DNA of 24,935 nucleotides, taken from contig LVLI01000034.1 of the NCBI GenBank assembly GCA_001687465.1, forward strand, positions 1-24,935. The letters run 5' to 3'. A program made the translations under genes and the position numbers. Under the pieces are notes generated by a model. The model had not been told where the DNA came from. It worked only from the letters and a program-made list of their open reading frames with translations, and did no database searches. Source of the DNA: Halocafeteria seosinensis. Its lineage: Eukaryota > Sar > Bigyra > Bicosoecida. Below are positions 9,754 to 19,098 of this stretch, piece by piece. Each line of letters opens with the position of its first letter. The first letter of the stretch is position 1.

Positions 9754-11068
9754 TTACTGTGTGGAACAAGAGTCATGCTCTGTAACTGCTGATAAAATTG
9801 TTTGATGAAGCTCGGGAGATTTGAAGCAGGCTGAGCCACCACCACGATGGTACTGTGAGGTCATTCGGTTAATATCTCCGATGCATACGTAGCTAGATTT
9901 CAAGCTCACAGCCCATTTAGAATGATCTTGCGTTTCCTTGTAGCTTTGGTCCAAAATCTTAAGGTATTCGACATCCACAACAGTATACTGATATTGAGGA
10001 GTGCAGGCAGGACCTATTTCGTAACCCCGGATCCAAGACTCTACATACAGACTCTGTTGCAGCGTTGGCGCGATTAAGCTGTCGTAAAGGTCCTTCCCCT
10101 GTAAGATTACGAGTGTGAGACGTGGTATAAGTTGCTTCAATAAGAGGCAGAGGTAACGCTACAGCTTATTCGTACCCAATCAGCATTCTTCCCAAAGATC
10201 TTAAATGTGGTATCCCCGCTCGAAAACTCATGCATCGTGAAACCTGCATTTGAAATATGATCTCCACTAACAGCTCCCTTGAGCTTCTGTAGACCGTTCC
10301 AGGCTTCACTAGTAAGGTGAGAATGGTAAATGTTGGGTCTATTATACTGCAATATTCCTCCGACACTGCAAATAAGAGGAGGAAACGAAATAGCTCGAGC
10401 GATTCATGGTCACGCACGTCCTCTGGATGCTTACTTATTAAAATCCTCAAATTCCAAATTTATGCATAAAAACGATTGCCCGTAAATGATTTCGTTCTCG
10501 GGGAATCCCTTGTAACGATTCCACTCATCAGACAGTGGCCAATTCGGCACTGAATGTATCTGTAAGTACGCACGTGGTTGGTAGAATTAATAAGTAGGTG
10601 AAAAGCGCTAGCAAGCGCGAAAATAGGGATACGTACCATCCAAAATCCCCCGGCAGAGTTGAACGCCATGAATCCTTTGGTGTGTCCGTAGATGCTGGAC
10701 CCTGAGTCTCCCGGTTGGTCGTTGTATGCAATGTAGCTAACTTCGTTCGAGTCCACGCCGAAGAATTGTGCCGTAGTGGAGCTGACGGCGCCTTTGGACG
10801 AACTGTTGAGCGTGTCCTGTGACATGTGGAGTCCCTTGCCGGGTTCATACGCGGCGTACTGGTACCCGTTGGGGAACTTGAAGGCGGCGAACCAATCCAC
10901 TGCGTTTCCGCTGTCCCCGCGGCACCGCAGAGGGACAACAGATGCTTTGTCCCCTCGTAACAATTGATTGGCCCGTCCTTCTTTGGCCTCACTCCCAGTG
11001 GCGAGAGCCACCAGCACAAATGTACAGGTGAGGGCGGTGTGTAGACACCTCTGTGGCGTGGAAAACAT
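9754..11068 (-). CDS. DNASE2: Deoxyribonuclease II (acid DNase)
   Basis: Four exons on the minus strand: 11068-10637, 10559-10435, 10365-10176, 10098-9754, giving 363 residues, the usual length for this family. DNase II cuts double-stranded DNA at acid pH without metal, leaving 3'-phosphates, normally in lysosomes or outside the cell. Residues 1-28 form a signal peptide. The family order is complete: VDWF (57-60), YNDQPGDSG, catalytic H129 in YGHTKGF, GFWM joined by splicing to IHSVPNWP, IYGQSFLC, YNRPNIY, GKDLYDSLIAP, then the second catalytic H308 in DHSKWAVS and CIGDINRMTSQYHRGGG. ATG 11068 was chosen because the signal peptide follows directly; an upstream in-frame extension to 11209 is unlikely. 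The gene ends convergently to the RIIa gene, 189 bp away. Confidence 0.95.
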
Positions 11069-11458
11069 CGTTATACTGAGTTTCCCGTTAGGGTGTCTCT
11101 CTCCCCCTTTCGTTGCCCCCAGTGATGCGGACTTTGGTGAGGAGCCTGTTACAACACCCACTGCTGCCGTACTACAAGTGCAAGATCTATGATGATTACA
11201 CTGTATCAATCCCGTCTATATCAACATCAGTAGATAGAACACAGTATGCATGCGTCAGTGCCAGTGACAGCTGTTCGTTTCTTTCCTCCTTCACACAGGC
11301 TGGTGGAAGGTTCCGCACGCACTTTAAGTTACCAGAACTTGCCGGTGTGGCACTAAAAAACCGCATTCGGATGGGTTCCTGCGAAATTTCCTTAAATTCT
11401 TTCTTGTATAGTCTGATCCATCCCGTATGCGCATAGTAGCTCAGAAGAGACATAGAGA
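11069..11458. other. Short divergent promoter region and possible upstream exons
   Basis: This lies between the DNase II start and the small plus-strand gene. An ATG at 11125, only 56 bp from the DNase II start codon, opens a basic amphipathic stretch (MRTLVRSLLQHPLLPYYK) that looks like a mitochondrial presequence. Candidate exons 11125-11177 and 11299-11344 could be spliced in frame to 11456, extending the gene below. The implied introns (121 and 111 bp) are longer than usual and one acceptor (ACATAG) is weak, so I do not include them in the gene model. Confidence 0.3.
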
Positions 11459-11874
11459 ATGGAGTACGAGATCATAATTGGAATTAGCAAGCCAGGTATG
11501 GAGTATGAGGAAGGCAAGCATACCAAAGGGGCAGCCCTTGCACTCTTCCTATGGGGTCGTGTTTTGCCTGGGCAGTAGGGGGAAGAAAGGAAATGAAACT
11601 AGAAGTTTCGATTCTTATTCGCACGATTTTTCGGAGTGAAACTGTATGGACGCTACGGGTATGTGGACTTCGAAGGTAAATTCTAAGTATTAGTTTCCAG
11701 ATCGAAGGGATAGAGACCGTCCTTATAACTGATGACGCTGCTGGCGCTGGCACTAAGCTAGCCCTACTCTGGAATACCACTAAGCCCTACACGTTGTTTC
11801 TTACATTTCCGACCATCACTCCACTTGATGACTCTTCGCCGTTGGTCCAAGAACTAACTTGGGCAATAGTGTGA
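11459..11874 (+). CDS. Small protein of unknown function
   Basis: Three exons, 11459-11495, 11576-11658 and 11701-11874, give 97 residues with matching phases (1 then 0). The introns are 80 bp and 42 bp with GTATGG and GTATGT donors and CAG acceptors. The predicted product begins MEYEIIIGISKP and the last exon encodes IEGIETVLITDDAAGAGTKL, then LALLWNTTKPYTLFLTF. Alternating hydrophobic residues suggest a beta-rich fold. I do not recognise the family. Upstream exons carrying a mitochondrial-like presequence are possible (see the preceding entry). It ends 149 bp before the convergent FAD synthase stop codon. Confidence 0.4.
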
Positions 11875-12023
11875 TGTACTGGTATCTTCTTTCACTATGG
11901 CAATGCCACTGAGGGCCGCATACCCCAGTACAAAGATCAGGCCTGGATGAGCATGCTTACTTCTACAAAATAAGCTTTAGTGTGGCGACATCTTTATGTA
12001 AGATGCCTTCTCTCGACTTCAAC

Positions 12024-14048
12024 TCAACCTTTAGGCGCAGTCCACGACAGGATTTTACAAGCTTTACTTGATTTCTGCAACTCCAGTAGCTTCCCGTGGA
12101 TAGCTTCGCGGGCTTCATTGATTTTGTGGGCGTCTCGTCCAGTGACAGTAATTCGGACCTGAGGTGCAGCCTTACCTTCGCCGAAAAAATCATTGTCCAC
12201 AGGATAGCTACCAATTTTCACCCTATGGTGGTTTTTTTGACAGGCTTCCAGAATACGTGCAATTGAAGACTCCGACGCTTCCACGAAGATTTCTGACGCT
12301 TCGACTTTCGGAAACTGAAACAAACTCGAGCGAAAACGATCAACAATCTGGTCAATCTTTTTGGCAAACAGACTGGGCACTCCTGGCAATATGAAAACAT
12401 TTTCAAGCAGCAAAATTGGAAAACCATACTGGTTACACAGTTCAGAACATTTCGTGGGATCTTCTTCCCAAATGCGTGGAAGCCGACGAAGGAGTGCTTC
12501 ATCTTCTTCCGACGTTGCTCCGGGAAACAAGAGGTTTACACCTTCAGGTAGGTCTGCGAGAGGTAGAGACTGGGGGTTTGCATCCTCTACACCGGTGCGA
12601 TAGTAGGAGTACCCACGCAAGAAAGCCTGTATCATCGTCGTCGTACGTGTTAGCGACCGAGAAAGACAAGTGTACCAATGATTACACGCACCTCCATTAT
12701 TCCGTTGCGTTCAATTTTCCTATTAAACGCCGAGGCCAAAGCTCTCATAGTAACGTCATCATGGGTAGGTCCTATACCCCCTGCAGTGACGACAATGTCA
12801 TGTGCGGCGGCACTGTTTTGTACTTCAGCGGCAATTTCTCCGACGCTATCTTCAATTGTGACTGCGCGCTTGACGTCCACTCCATTGTCCGTAAACTTTC
12901 GTATTGCATGGGGTGAGTTTACGTCTTCAACAGACCCATTCAGCACTTCATCGCCTGTGGTTGGCGTGAGAAGGAGTTGTAGAGCCTCAAGTGGACAATC
13001 TGGACAAGGACTGCAGCCTTACCGATGATGGCTAGCGCAGCCGTAGGTGTTTCTTTAGGGGAGTCGGTGTGATTCCGAGAGAATCCTTCTCCTAATGAAG
13101 AGTTAAGCCCCTCCCCAAATCCGTAGTCCCGTGTTTGCTCACCATCTCTTCCCGCACGTTCTAACACTGCCGACTGTAGCTTCCAGGCCGGCTGATATGC
13201 CTCGGAGCCATTCTCTGTCTTCAGGTACGGATTTGGGAAACAGTCATGAATAGAGCCTAGTGACGTGTACCCATGGTCGTATAGTTTACAGTAATCGAAT
13301 CCACATCCGATCAAAAAGGACCAAACCTGATAAATACATGTGGATGAACCTGGCACTCAAATTGCTGAGCAACAACGCAACTTACTTCCTGATAGGACCA
13401 TCTGATGATGGGATTTATCCTCATCACAGGGGGCCAATCCGTCGTTGTAGGGGTAAAGTAGTCCTGATCCCCTGTTCAAATGGGTACAAAGAAAACGGCA
13501 GCTCCTTAGTTCACACTGGAAGCTCGAGAATGGTCAAGGTGACGCACCTGCGTTGGGATCGGAGTATCTTGTCCCTATGAAAATCGCTCTGATGCCTTTC
13601 TCGTCAACTAACTGCTGAATACCGTCCTGGAACTGCCCCAAATGCGACAAGTTCATGGAGTACCTGCAGGATTCTATTCTCAGGTAACATCATCGAGACG
13701 GAAAAAAACAAACCAAGGGAAAAGACCGTACTTGTTGCTCTCTTCCTTTAAAAAATCCAAGACTTCCGGAAATTCCCCGTCATTATGGAAGTAAACGTGT
13801 TGCATTTGATGGAATTCCATGTCCGTATGAGGTCGTTCCGCCGCCACAGCTCGGAGCAGATGCAGTAATACAGTGCTATCTTTGCCGCCATTGAAGCTGA
13901 AGCACAGCTCCTGTGGTTTATAGACGTGGAATGCCCCCCGAATCACTTGCAAGGCTTGCTCCACGGCTCTAAACATGGCTGAATCCTGGGTTTGAATGCG
14001 TTCCTGGAAGGCACGAATCGCGTTCAGAGCTTCCTTGGAGCCTGCCAT
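12024..14048 (-). CDS. FLAD1: FAD synthase: PAPS-reductase-type adenylyltransferase domain plus MoCF-like domain
   Basis: Six exons on the minus strand: 14048-13732, 13663-13548, 13471-13386, 13326-13023, 12954-12692, 12626-12024, giving 562 residues. The enzyme adenylylates FMN with ATP to make FAD. The N-terminal half is the PAPS-reductase-like catalytic domain: FSFNGGKDSTVLLHLL (50-65), NKYSMNLSHL (joined by splicing), IRAIFIGTRYSDP, DWPPVMRINPI, WSYQE/VWSFL and YDHGYTSLGSIHD. After an acidic/polar linker, the molybdopterin-binding (MoCF) domain begins at IIGDEVLNGSVEDVN and carries TAGGIGPTHDD (331-341). Animals place MoCF first; this PAPS-then-MoCF order is that of plant-type proteins such as Arabidopsis At5g03430. 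No targeting peptide is evident. All six exons are needed for the motifs, and phases agree throughout. Confidence 0.93.
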
Positions 14049-14122
14049 TCTGTTCCTCTGTGTGCGTGTGTGCCTATCAATTCAACCACTATCTAGAAGA
14101 CCACTACCAGTTCCTTACAAAG

Positions 14123-14194
14123 ATGCATACAACCTCAGGGAAGCGCCTTCGACTGACCTCTGACGTCATAAAAGGTGTGAAAGAAAAGATTGCA
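14123..14194. promoter_or_regulatory. Copy A of a shared intergenic element
   Basis: GATGCATACAACCTCAGGGA, then AGCGCCTTCGACTGACC, a short spacer, then GTGTGAAAGAAAAGATTG. A second copy in the same orientation lies at 17216-17278. Copy A starts 75 bp upstream of the FAD synthase ATG (in reverse relative to that gene) and about 400 bp upstream of the four-TM gene. It could be a shared cis-regulatory module or an old interspersed repeat. Confidence 0.7.
14161..14168. promoter_or_regulatory. Perfect CRE-type palindrome TGACGTCA
   Basis: The eight-base bZIP/CREB-type site lies within copy A of the shared element, 113 bp upstream of the FAD synthase start codon. It is absent from copy B. Function is inferred from the motif only. 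Confidence 0.4.
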
Positions 14195-14595
14195 GTGTAA
14201 ATCAGAATAAAAAATATCCCGCTACTCGCTGCTGCTTGGACATCATTTACTAGTACAAAGTAGTACCGTAAGTTACACCAATAATAATGTCAACTGTCAC
14301 CGTTTAGTGCCTCAGTTCATATTTCTGGACTCACTTTTTGGTATCATCAGCAGTTGTGGTTTCGGGACCTGATTTGTTTGACCGAAAGCTTCTGACGGAG
14401 TTTATCGGAACTTCATCCCAGGTTTGAGTGCGTAACGAGACACAGTTATCGCTGTTAGAAATATCGAAAGTCGAAACTTTGAATGAAGAGGATGAGCAGA
14501 CGTGTGAGCCGGTCGGATACAATGCTAAGTAAGTTGTACAACTGCTGGACGAATAAGATGTTCCGTGGAACAGGACGATTCTCCGTTCGACTACA

Positions 14596-15403
14596 ATGTT
14601 TACCCGTTTCTATACCTTGTGTGTGGCAGTATGTGTTTTCACTGGGATAATTGCGCTTGTTTTCAGCATTGCCGCTATAACGAACCGTCACTGGGCACAC
14701 ATAGCTGGCTGGAGTCACCAAGGGCTATGGGAAGAGTGTGGAGTTGTAGGTTGCTCAACGCGTAAGCTCCGACCCACACCCACTACAATATTGAGGGAGT
14801 ACACTAACGCGACATGGATTCCCATTGTTATTCTAAGTGCAGTAAAAGGATCTGACTCCTCTGCTCCCTATCTGACGTTGACAAGAATATTCATTACATT
14901 AGGGGCATTTGCGTCTGTGGCCATCCTTGCTACGTCAAGCGTTGGAAAATTTCTCAAGAGAAGTGCGCACCCTTGGCCTCAGCTCACATTCTTTGCAGTA
15001 TTGTCATACTGTGAGTATTTATGGATACGAAGTAATTCAGCTTCGGTCTGGTTCATCCATCTGCACTTTTTACTTATTTTTCCTCCCCGACGCAGTTTGC
15101 TTTAATTTTGTCGGAATGATCGCTTTCCAACGCTACCTTGCCTTAGACTCACCGGGATGGCTGTACGTTGACGCAGGTGAGGTCATTCCTCCTCTATTTC
15201 CACCATCTGGCCTGGAGATAAGTCTTTTGTACTTCTTTTGGTCCGCAGGTATTACACCTGCCATCCTGGGAATCGCGCTCTCGTGTGCAACGGCGTGCTT
15301 GCTCCTCTGGAAATTTCGGGTTTCAGGAGTTTGTGGCAATGGAGCACCAACAGAGGATAGCGTCCTCTTGGACGAACAAGAACTTAACGAGGAGCAAGTC
15401 TAA
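14596..15403 (+). CDS. Claudin/PMP22-like four-transmembrane protein
   Basis: Four exons, 14596-14761, 14843-15010, 15096-15176 and 15249-15403, give 189 residues. Four hydrophobic segments lie at about 5-28, 67-88, 102-122 and 139-158. The first extracellular loop has HQGLWEEC with a second Cys five residues later (43-53), the W-GLW-C-C signature of the claudin/PMP22/EMP superfamily of tetraspan membrane proteins. Cytosolic N- and C-termini are expected; the C-terminal tail is acidic. Introns 1 (81 bp) and 3 (72 bp) are multiples of three with no in-frame stop, so an unspliced product also reads through. Intron 1 retention would add an NAT glycosylation site, and intron 3 retention would lengthen loop 2. 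Good GTAAG/GTGAG donors and pyrimidine-rich acceptors favour splicing. The middle intron (85 bp) must be removed to keep frame. The precise role is unknown. Confidence 0.75.
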
Positions 15404-15788
15404 CAGGAAAGCTCGGATCGCCTTTCACAGAACCCAAGGGCAAGACGATGTACACTTCCGCATTGTGGGGAACACCAATTTCATGATATTTAAGTCTTGC
15501 ACACTCGATTCTCCACCTTCTCTAGTTTGAGTTTCGTCGCTTTACGGGCACAGCGTAGATCCCTGGCGAGGTGGTACTGGGGTGACAATGTGTATTAGTA
15601 TTGCTGCTACCACCGGAACCGGAACCGTCACGTGACAGCATCGTTTGCCAACCTTTTCGAAGGTGCGATGTGTCGACTCCCAAACCAAGCATGGTGGTGC
15701 TACACCAAATGTAACACCGACGGTGTTACACCGTGGTCCATGGTAGTCGTTAGAGTTCACAGTTCAGCTACATGTAATTTAGAGACGT
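15404..15788. other. Intergenic between the four-TM gene and the transposon remnant
   Basis: No gene is supported. It contains E-box CACGTG near 15631 and the perfect palindrome at 15711-15729, and may include the 3' end of the decayed transposon. Confidence 0.4.
15711..15729. repeat. Perfect 19-base palindrome
   Basis: GTAACACCG-A-CGGTGTTAC is a 9 bp perfect inverted repeat around one central base. It lies just beyond the 3' end of the transposase remnant and could be a relic of the element's terminal region. No matching copy was seen at the other end. Confidence 0.6.
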
Positions 15789-16991
15789 TCAACGGTTCAA
15801 CTGCCGAAACATTCCAAGCAAGTCATCAACACATGATAGTTTGCAATTTGGCATTGTTACATCGGGTTGGGAACCAAACCTTGGCAGCGTCGCGCCGTTG
15901 TGCGATGCGCCCACACTTCTACGATGAATTACCATTTCTATTGCAGAGTAATCACTCTCACCGAAATGGGAAGCCCAGATGTTTTGGAGGTCACTCCAAG
16001 TTGAACGAGCTGGAGTCTTCCTCCCCTGCGGAAGCGGATTATGGTAACTCGCATTATCCAGAACCAAGAACACTTTTCGATCGGGATAAAGCTCATTCAT
16101 TACAGATATGAAACAATAGGAAAACCACGTAATATAAATTTCTCCCTCCATTGTCGTTTTGTAGCTTCCAGAGGTAGAATTCAGTTTCGAAGAAGTATTC
16201 ACACGAGAGCGGCGACTCTGGAGGGTCGTTTAAAGATGTGGAGGATCTTTCCCCGGTATCTTCCTCATTCACGTAAAAGGGACCTAATCTCGAATCGAAG
16301 GCATGTACCATTGCTATTTTGCTGCCAAGACTTCCCCCAAGACCTGGCGAGCTTGCTCTGCACCATGTCTTCAATTTTGTTGTTCACATACAGAAAGCCC
16401 TCATCGGAATTCCCGACAGCACACTCGTTCTTGAAGCTCCTCGTAAACCGTTGACTAACTTAACCGTGAAGTTTTTCATTCGCTGCCGCAGATAAGTAGT
16501 CCATGGACCCAGGGGATCGGGGGGTCCGAGGTACTCGGTAGTGGAACCCAAGGGACTTTAGGAGTCCTGTAACATTTTGCAAGGTGATTGTGTCACCCGG
16601 AAAATGAGTTTGAAGCTGCGATAGAATTCTTTGCTTCGTAACATGTCCGTTTTTCGCGTTGTAGTAGTCGATGATGTACCTGATCTTCATGTTTGGAGAG
16701 GTCTTTTGTCTTTACGAGGGCGGCCTCCCGTGTACTGCTAGCGTACATCTCTCCCGTTTGTTGAAAATATTCGAGCACTCTCTTCACAGAGCGCACCGAG
16801 AGATCCACTATATCTCCAACCCGTGAATACACTCCCCATATTCCCTGTGGTGATGCTTTAGAAATAAAATGAGCCATCCTAAGTGGCCACTCTTCAAGTT
16901 CCAGCTGCGGGATTCCTGTGATATCCTTCACCAGCTTCACAGAATCATTTATTGGCATACCAGGTATGTTGTGTTTGTGGAATTCACCCAT
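15789..16991 (-). mobile_element. Decayed Tc1/mariner-like (IS630 superfamily) transposase
   Basis: Reading on the minus strand from 16991, a helix-turn-helix region (DIVDLSVRSVKRVLEYF) is followed, in a shifted frame, by a GGRPRKDKRP linker typical of Tc1/mariner proteins. Another shift brings YIIDYYNAKNGHVTKQRI and further HTH-like sequence. Later frames carry DEGFLYVNNK, HAFDSRLGPFYVN and finally VFLVLDNASYHNPLPQ, the second catalytic Asp block of DDE_3 transposases. At least three frame changes and in-frame stops mean no intact product can be read, although one or two shifts might be introns. No clear terminal inverted repeats or TA duplications could be identified, so the element limits are approximate and refer to coding remnants. 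Confidence 0.75.
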
Positions 16992-17385
16992 TACATCGTC
17001 TGGATATGCAAATATGGGTCTTTAGAGCAGGATAAAAAAATGCCGTCCACGACCTAGGTGCAAACAAGGGTGATAAAGGTGACGGTGACCTGCACTAGTC
17101 AGCAAGGCCGCATTATGCCCTTGTCGGCTGCGATGGCACTACACTACGGTTGCTACTGAACAATGTAAAACTTACATGTGGTATACAGGGTTTTATTGGC
17201 AGGCCCTCTACTGTGACGCATACACCTGCAGGGAAGAGCTTCGACTGACCATAAGGGAAGGAGTGAACGAAACGATTGTCGTTTCACTCATCAAGGTCGA
17301 TTATACACAAGTTTGAGGCCTATTTTTGCGTGTTTGTGTCTATTTATTAGCCTTAATTGAACATGAATTCGAAAGGATAAGAAAA
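16992..17385. promoter_or_regulatory. Promoter region of the coiled-coil gene
   Basis: This stretch follows the transposon remnant and contains copy B of the shared element. An in-frame upstream ATG at 17326 would add 20 residues to the coiled-coil protein, but they look like leader sequence. No gene is seen here. Confidence 0.45.
17216..17278. promoter_or_regulatory. Copy B of the shared intergenic element
   Basis: GACGCATACACCTGCAGGGA, then AGAGCTTCGACTGACC, a ten-base spacer, then GAGTGAACGAAACGATTG. It matches copy A (14123-14194) over both blocks in direct orientation, with the spacer six bases shorter and no CRE palindrome. It ends about 110 bp upstream of the coiled-coil gene's ATG. 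Confidence 0.7.
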
Positions 17386-18023
17386 ATGTCAAAGGACTTT
17401 GAGTACCGAGGGTTTGATGTGGCCATACCGCCCAGTGTGGAGCAGAACCCCGAGTGGAATCTGGATTATTTAGAGTCCTTACAGACGGAATTGGACAACA
17501 GATTGTATCATTTAGTACGTGCGCATAGCTTCATTCAATAGCTGTGGGGAGGGAGCGACAATTATGATGACGATCTGGATGCAGAAGAGGTCTCAGAGTG
17601 AACTGGAGGAAGCATTACAACAGGACCCCGATGATGAAGATTTCAAAGAAGCCCATGAAGAGAATAGGGTACGCTCGCTACGTTGTTGGTGCACCTCCCG
17701 TACGCAATGATACACTACTATGGAGCCCGTTGTTAATCGTGCAGAGTGTGATTGAACGAACAGAGAAGCGCCTGAAAGAGGTTGCAGAGAGTATTGCAAG
17801 GATTAAGTATGTAGATGACAGTGGGTACTGGACGAACGAAACATTTAGCACTCCTAACAAACGGCCTCCTGAGTACTCTGCTGAGATGGCGGGTAATATA
17901 TCGAATAACGTTACACTACCGAGCTCCATTACACAAGCCGCCGAAAGCAATCCAGGAGAGTCCAAAGACAATGATAGGAGCGACGATAAAGAAGAAACAA
18001 AGGATGGAAGTCTAGAACTATAG
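17386..18023 (+). CDS. Small coiled-coil protein of unknown function
   Basis: Three exons, 17386-17514, 17585-17668 and 17745-18023, give 163 residues; both introns (70 and 76 bp) are in phase 0. After an N-terminal segment (FEYRGFDVAIPPSVE), residues about 28-95 form an acidic/basic helix with LQTELDNRLYHLKRSQSELE, EALQQDPDDEDFKEAHEENR and SVIERTEKRLKEVAE. The layout 'L-x-x-S-x-x-EL ... DPDD ... A-x-x-EN-x-x-I' suggests a short helical hairpin or coiled coil of a conserved eukaryotic type that I cannot name. The C-terminal 70 residues are polar and acidic and probably disordered. ATG 17386 has purines just upstream (AAAAATG) and was preferred to 17326. It runs convergent to RHEB, 174 bp away. 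Confidence 0.7.
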
Positions 18024-18197
18024 CGCACCATATCTTATGGAGGAACAATTCGTAATAAAGAGCAGGCTGAATAATGTTAATGTCTACACCTCGTTTGCTT
18101 GACACCCGTGAGGAAGAAGAGCTATCTAAAGCGCTTCTACGCGGAAAGAGGGCTATCTAGTCGTACATACAGTCCAGTCCAGAGCAGAAGTCATATT

Positions 18198-19098
18198 TTA
18201 CAAAACACTGCATATTTTATCTTTCTTTTCATTCTTTGGTTTTAATAGCCCACTCTCTTTCTCTATTTCCTGTAGTAGTGTTACAAATATCTGCAGTATA
18301 GGACACAAAAGGAAATGGTGCCAGATAACTGACTGACTGCAAATCCAGCTCTGATTTTCGTTAGTCTCACCTGTTCAATGTTATCAGCGTTCCGAGCCGA
18401 GGTTTCCATGAATGGATACTTCCATTTTTTTGCAAGCTCACAACCCTGCTCGTAACTAACGCGTCGCTTATCCATGTCATTTTTGTTGGCTACTAAAACG
18501 GCTGGAACACTCTCGGCTCCAATTCGCTCTATAAGCGATTCCCGTATATGTTGTACCTGGAGGTGTATATCGACGTAGTAGTGCGTGTGTGTCCATGAGT
18601 GCGAACGCGACGTCACCTTTATCAACCAACATACTTTATCGAAGCTTGGCTTGGACGTAACGTCGTAGACAAGCAGATACCCATGAATTCCAACCGAAGC
18701 TTCACTCGGAATTCGCGTGAACTCATCCTGCACCATGGAAGTTTTGTCGTCAATAATTACAAACCATTGTGAAAGCACCAGTCCACCTTACCTGTCCCGC
18801 GGTATCCACAAGCTCGAGGTCGAATTGGACGTTTTGCACCTGAAACGTAGTATGGTAGGTCGATATGATAGTCGGCGCATACGCCGTCTCAAAATTATCC
18901 TCGGCCAATCTACGAGCAATGGACGTTTTTCCTGCAATGTCATACGAGTCCATCACTAAAACAGCATTGTGAACCAAATACATTTCTTTCTTTCACCCTA
19001 CCAACTCCTCTAAAGCCCAAGAGCGCAATCTTCCGAAGCACACGGTGTCCAGCAGAGCCTCCTCCACTTCCTCTGGAAGGAGAGGTGCCTTGCTGCAT
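18198..19098 (-). CDS. RHEB: RHEB-type small GTPase with CaaX box
   Basis: Five exons on the minus strand: 19098-19002, 18931-18792, 18727-18635, 18556-18371, 18290-18198, giving 202 residues. RHEB in its GTP form activates TORC1 on endomembranes. The P-loop GFRGVGKT (28-35) has Arg at the Ras Gly12 position, a RHEB hallmark, and is created by splicing across intron 1. Then come YAPTI (switch I), DTAGQ joined to DEF (switch II, across intron 2), NKND (134-137) and ETSA. The C-terminus is KICSVL: CSVL is a CaaX box ending in Leu, predicting geranylgeranylation, whereas human RHEB ends CSVM. The N-terminus is a Gly/Ser-rich extension of about 20 residues. Reading the unspliced frame gives a false start and a broken P-loop. 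A (CA)n tract lies in the leader, 12 bp from the ATG. Confidence 0.95.

Larger units (their letters stand above)
14049..14595. promoter_or_regulatory. Divergent promoter region of FAD synthase and the four-TM gene
   Basis: This 547 bp gap between divergent starts holds the shared element at 14123-14194 and a perfect CRE palindrome at 14161. AT-rich sequence follows. No gene is supported; the short minus-strand frames at 14331-14721 are shadows. Confidence 0.55.

Noticed and set aside
11290-11400. Stretch GGRFRTHFKLPELAGV resembling the FKLPDVYGV region of OST48/WBP1
   Set aside because: The similarity is only about ten residues; the neighbouring exons show none of the other OST48 motifs, and this frame closes shortly after.
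13440-13490. tRNA B-box-like sequence (CCTGTTCAAATGG)
   Set aside because: It spans a splice acceptor of the FAD synthase gene, and no cloverleaf can be formed around it.
15580-17170. Terminal inverted repeats for the Tc1/mariner remnant
   Set aside because: I compared both flanks by eye and found no convincing inverted pair or TA duplication, so no TIR feature is reported.
17515-17541. A 27 bp intron in the coiled-coil gene (GTACGT...CAATAG)
   Set aside because: It is shorter than any supported intron here. Using the acceptor at 17584 gives a 70 bp intron and continues the helix in frame.
18750-18983. Minus-strand ORF starting MYLVHNAVLVMDSYDIAGKTS as the RHEB N-terminus
   Set aside because: The first part is intron 1. 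Splicing 19002 to 18931 gives the correct P-loop GFRGVGKT, and an upstream ATG at 19098 gives a complete protein.
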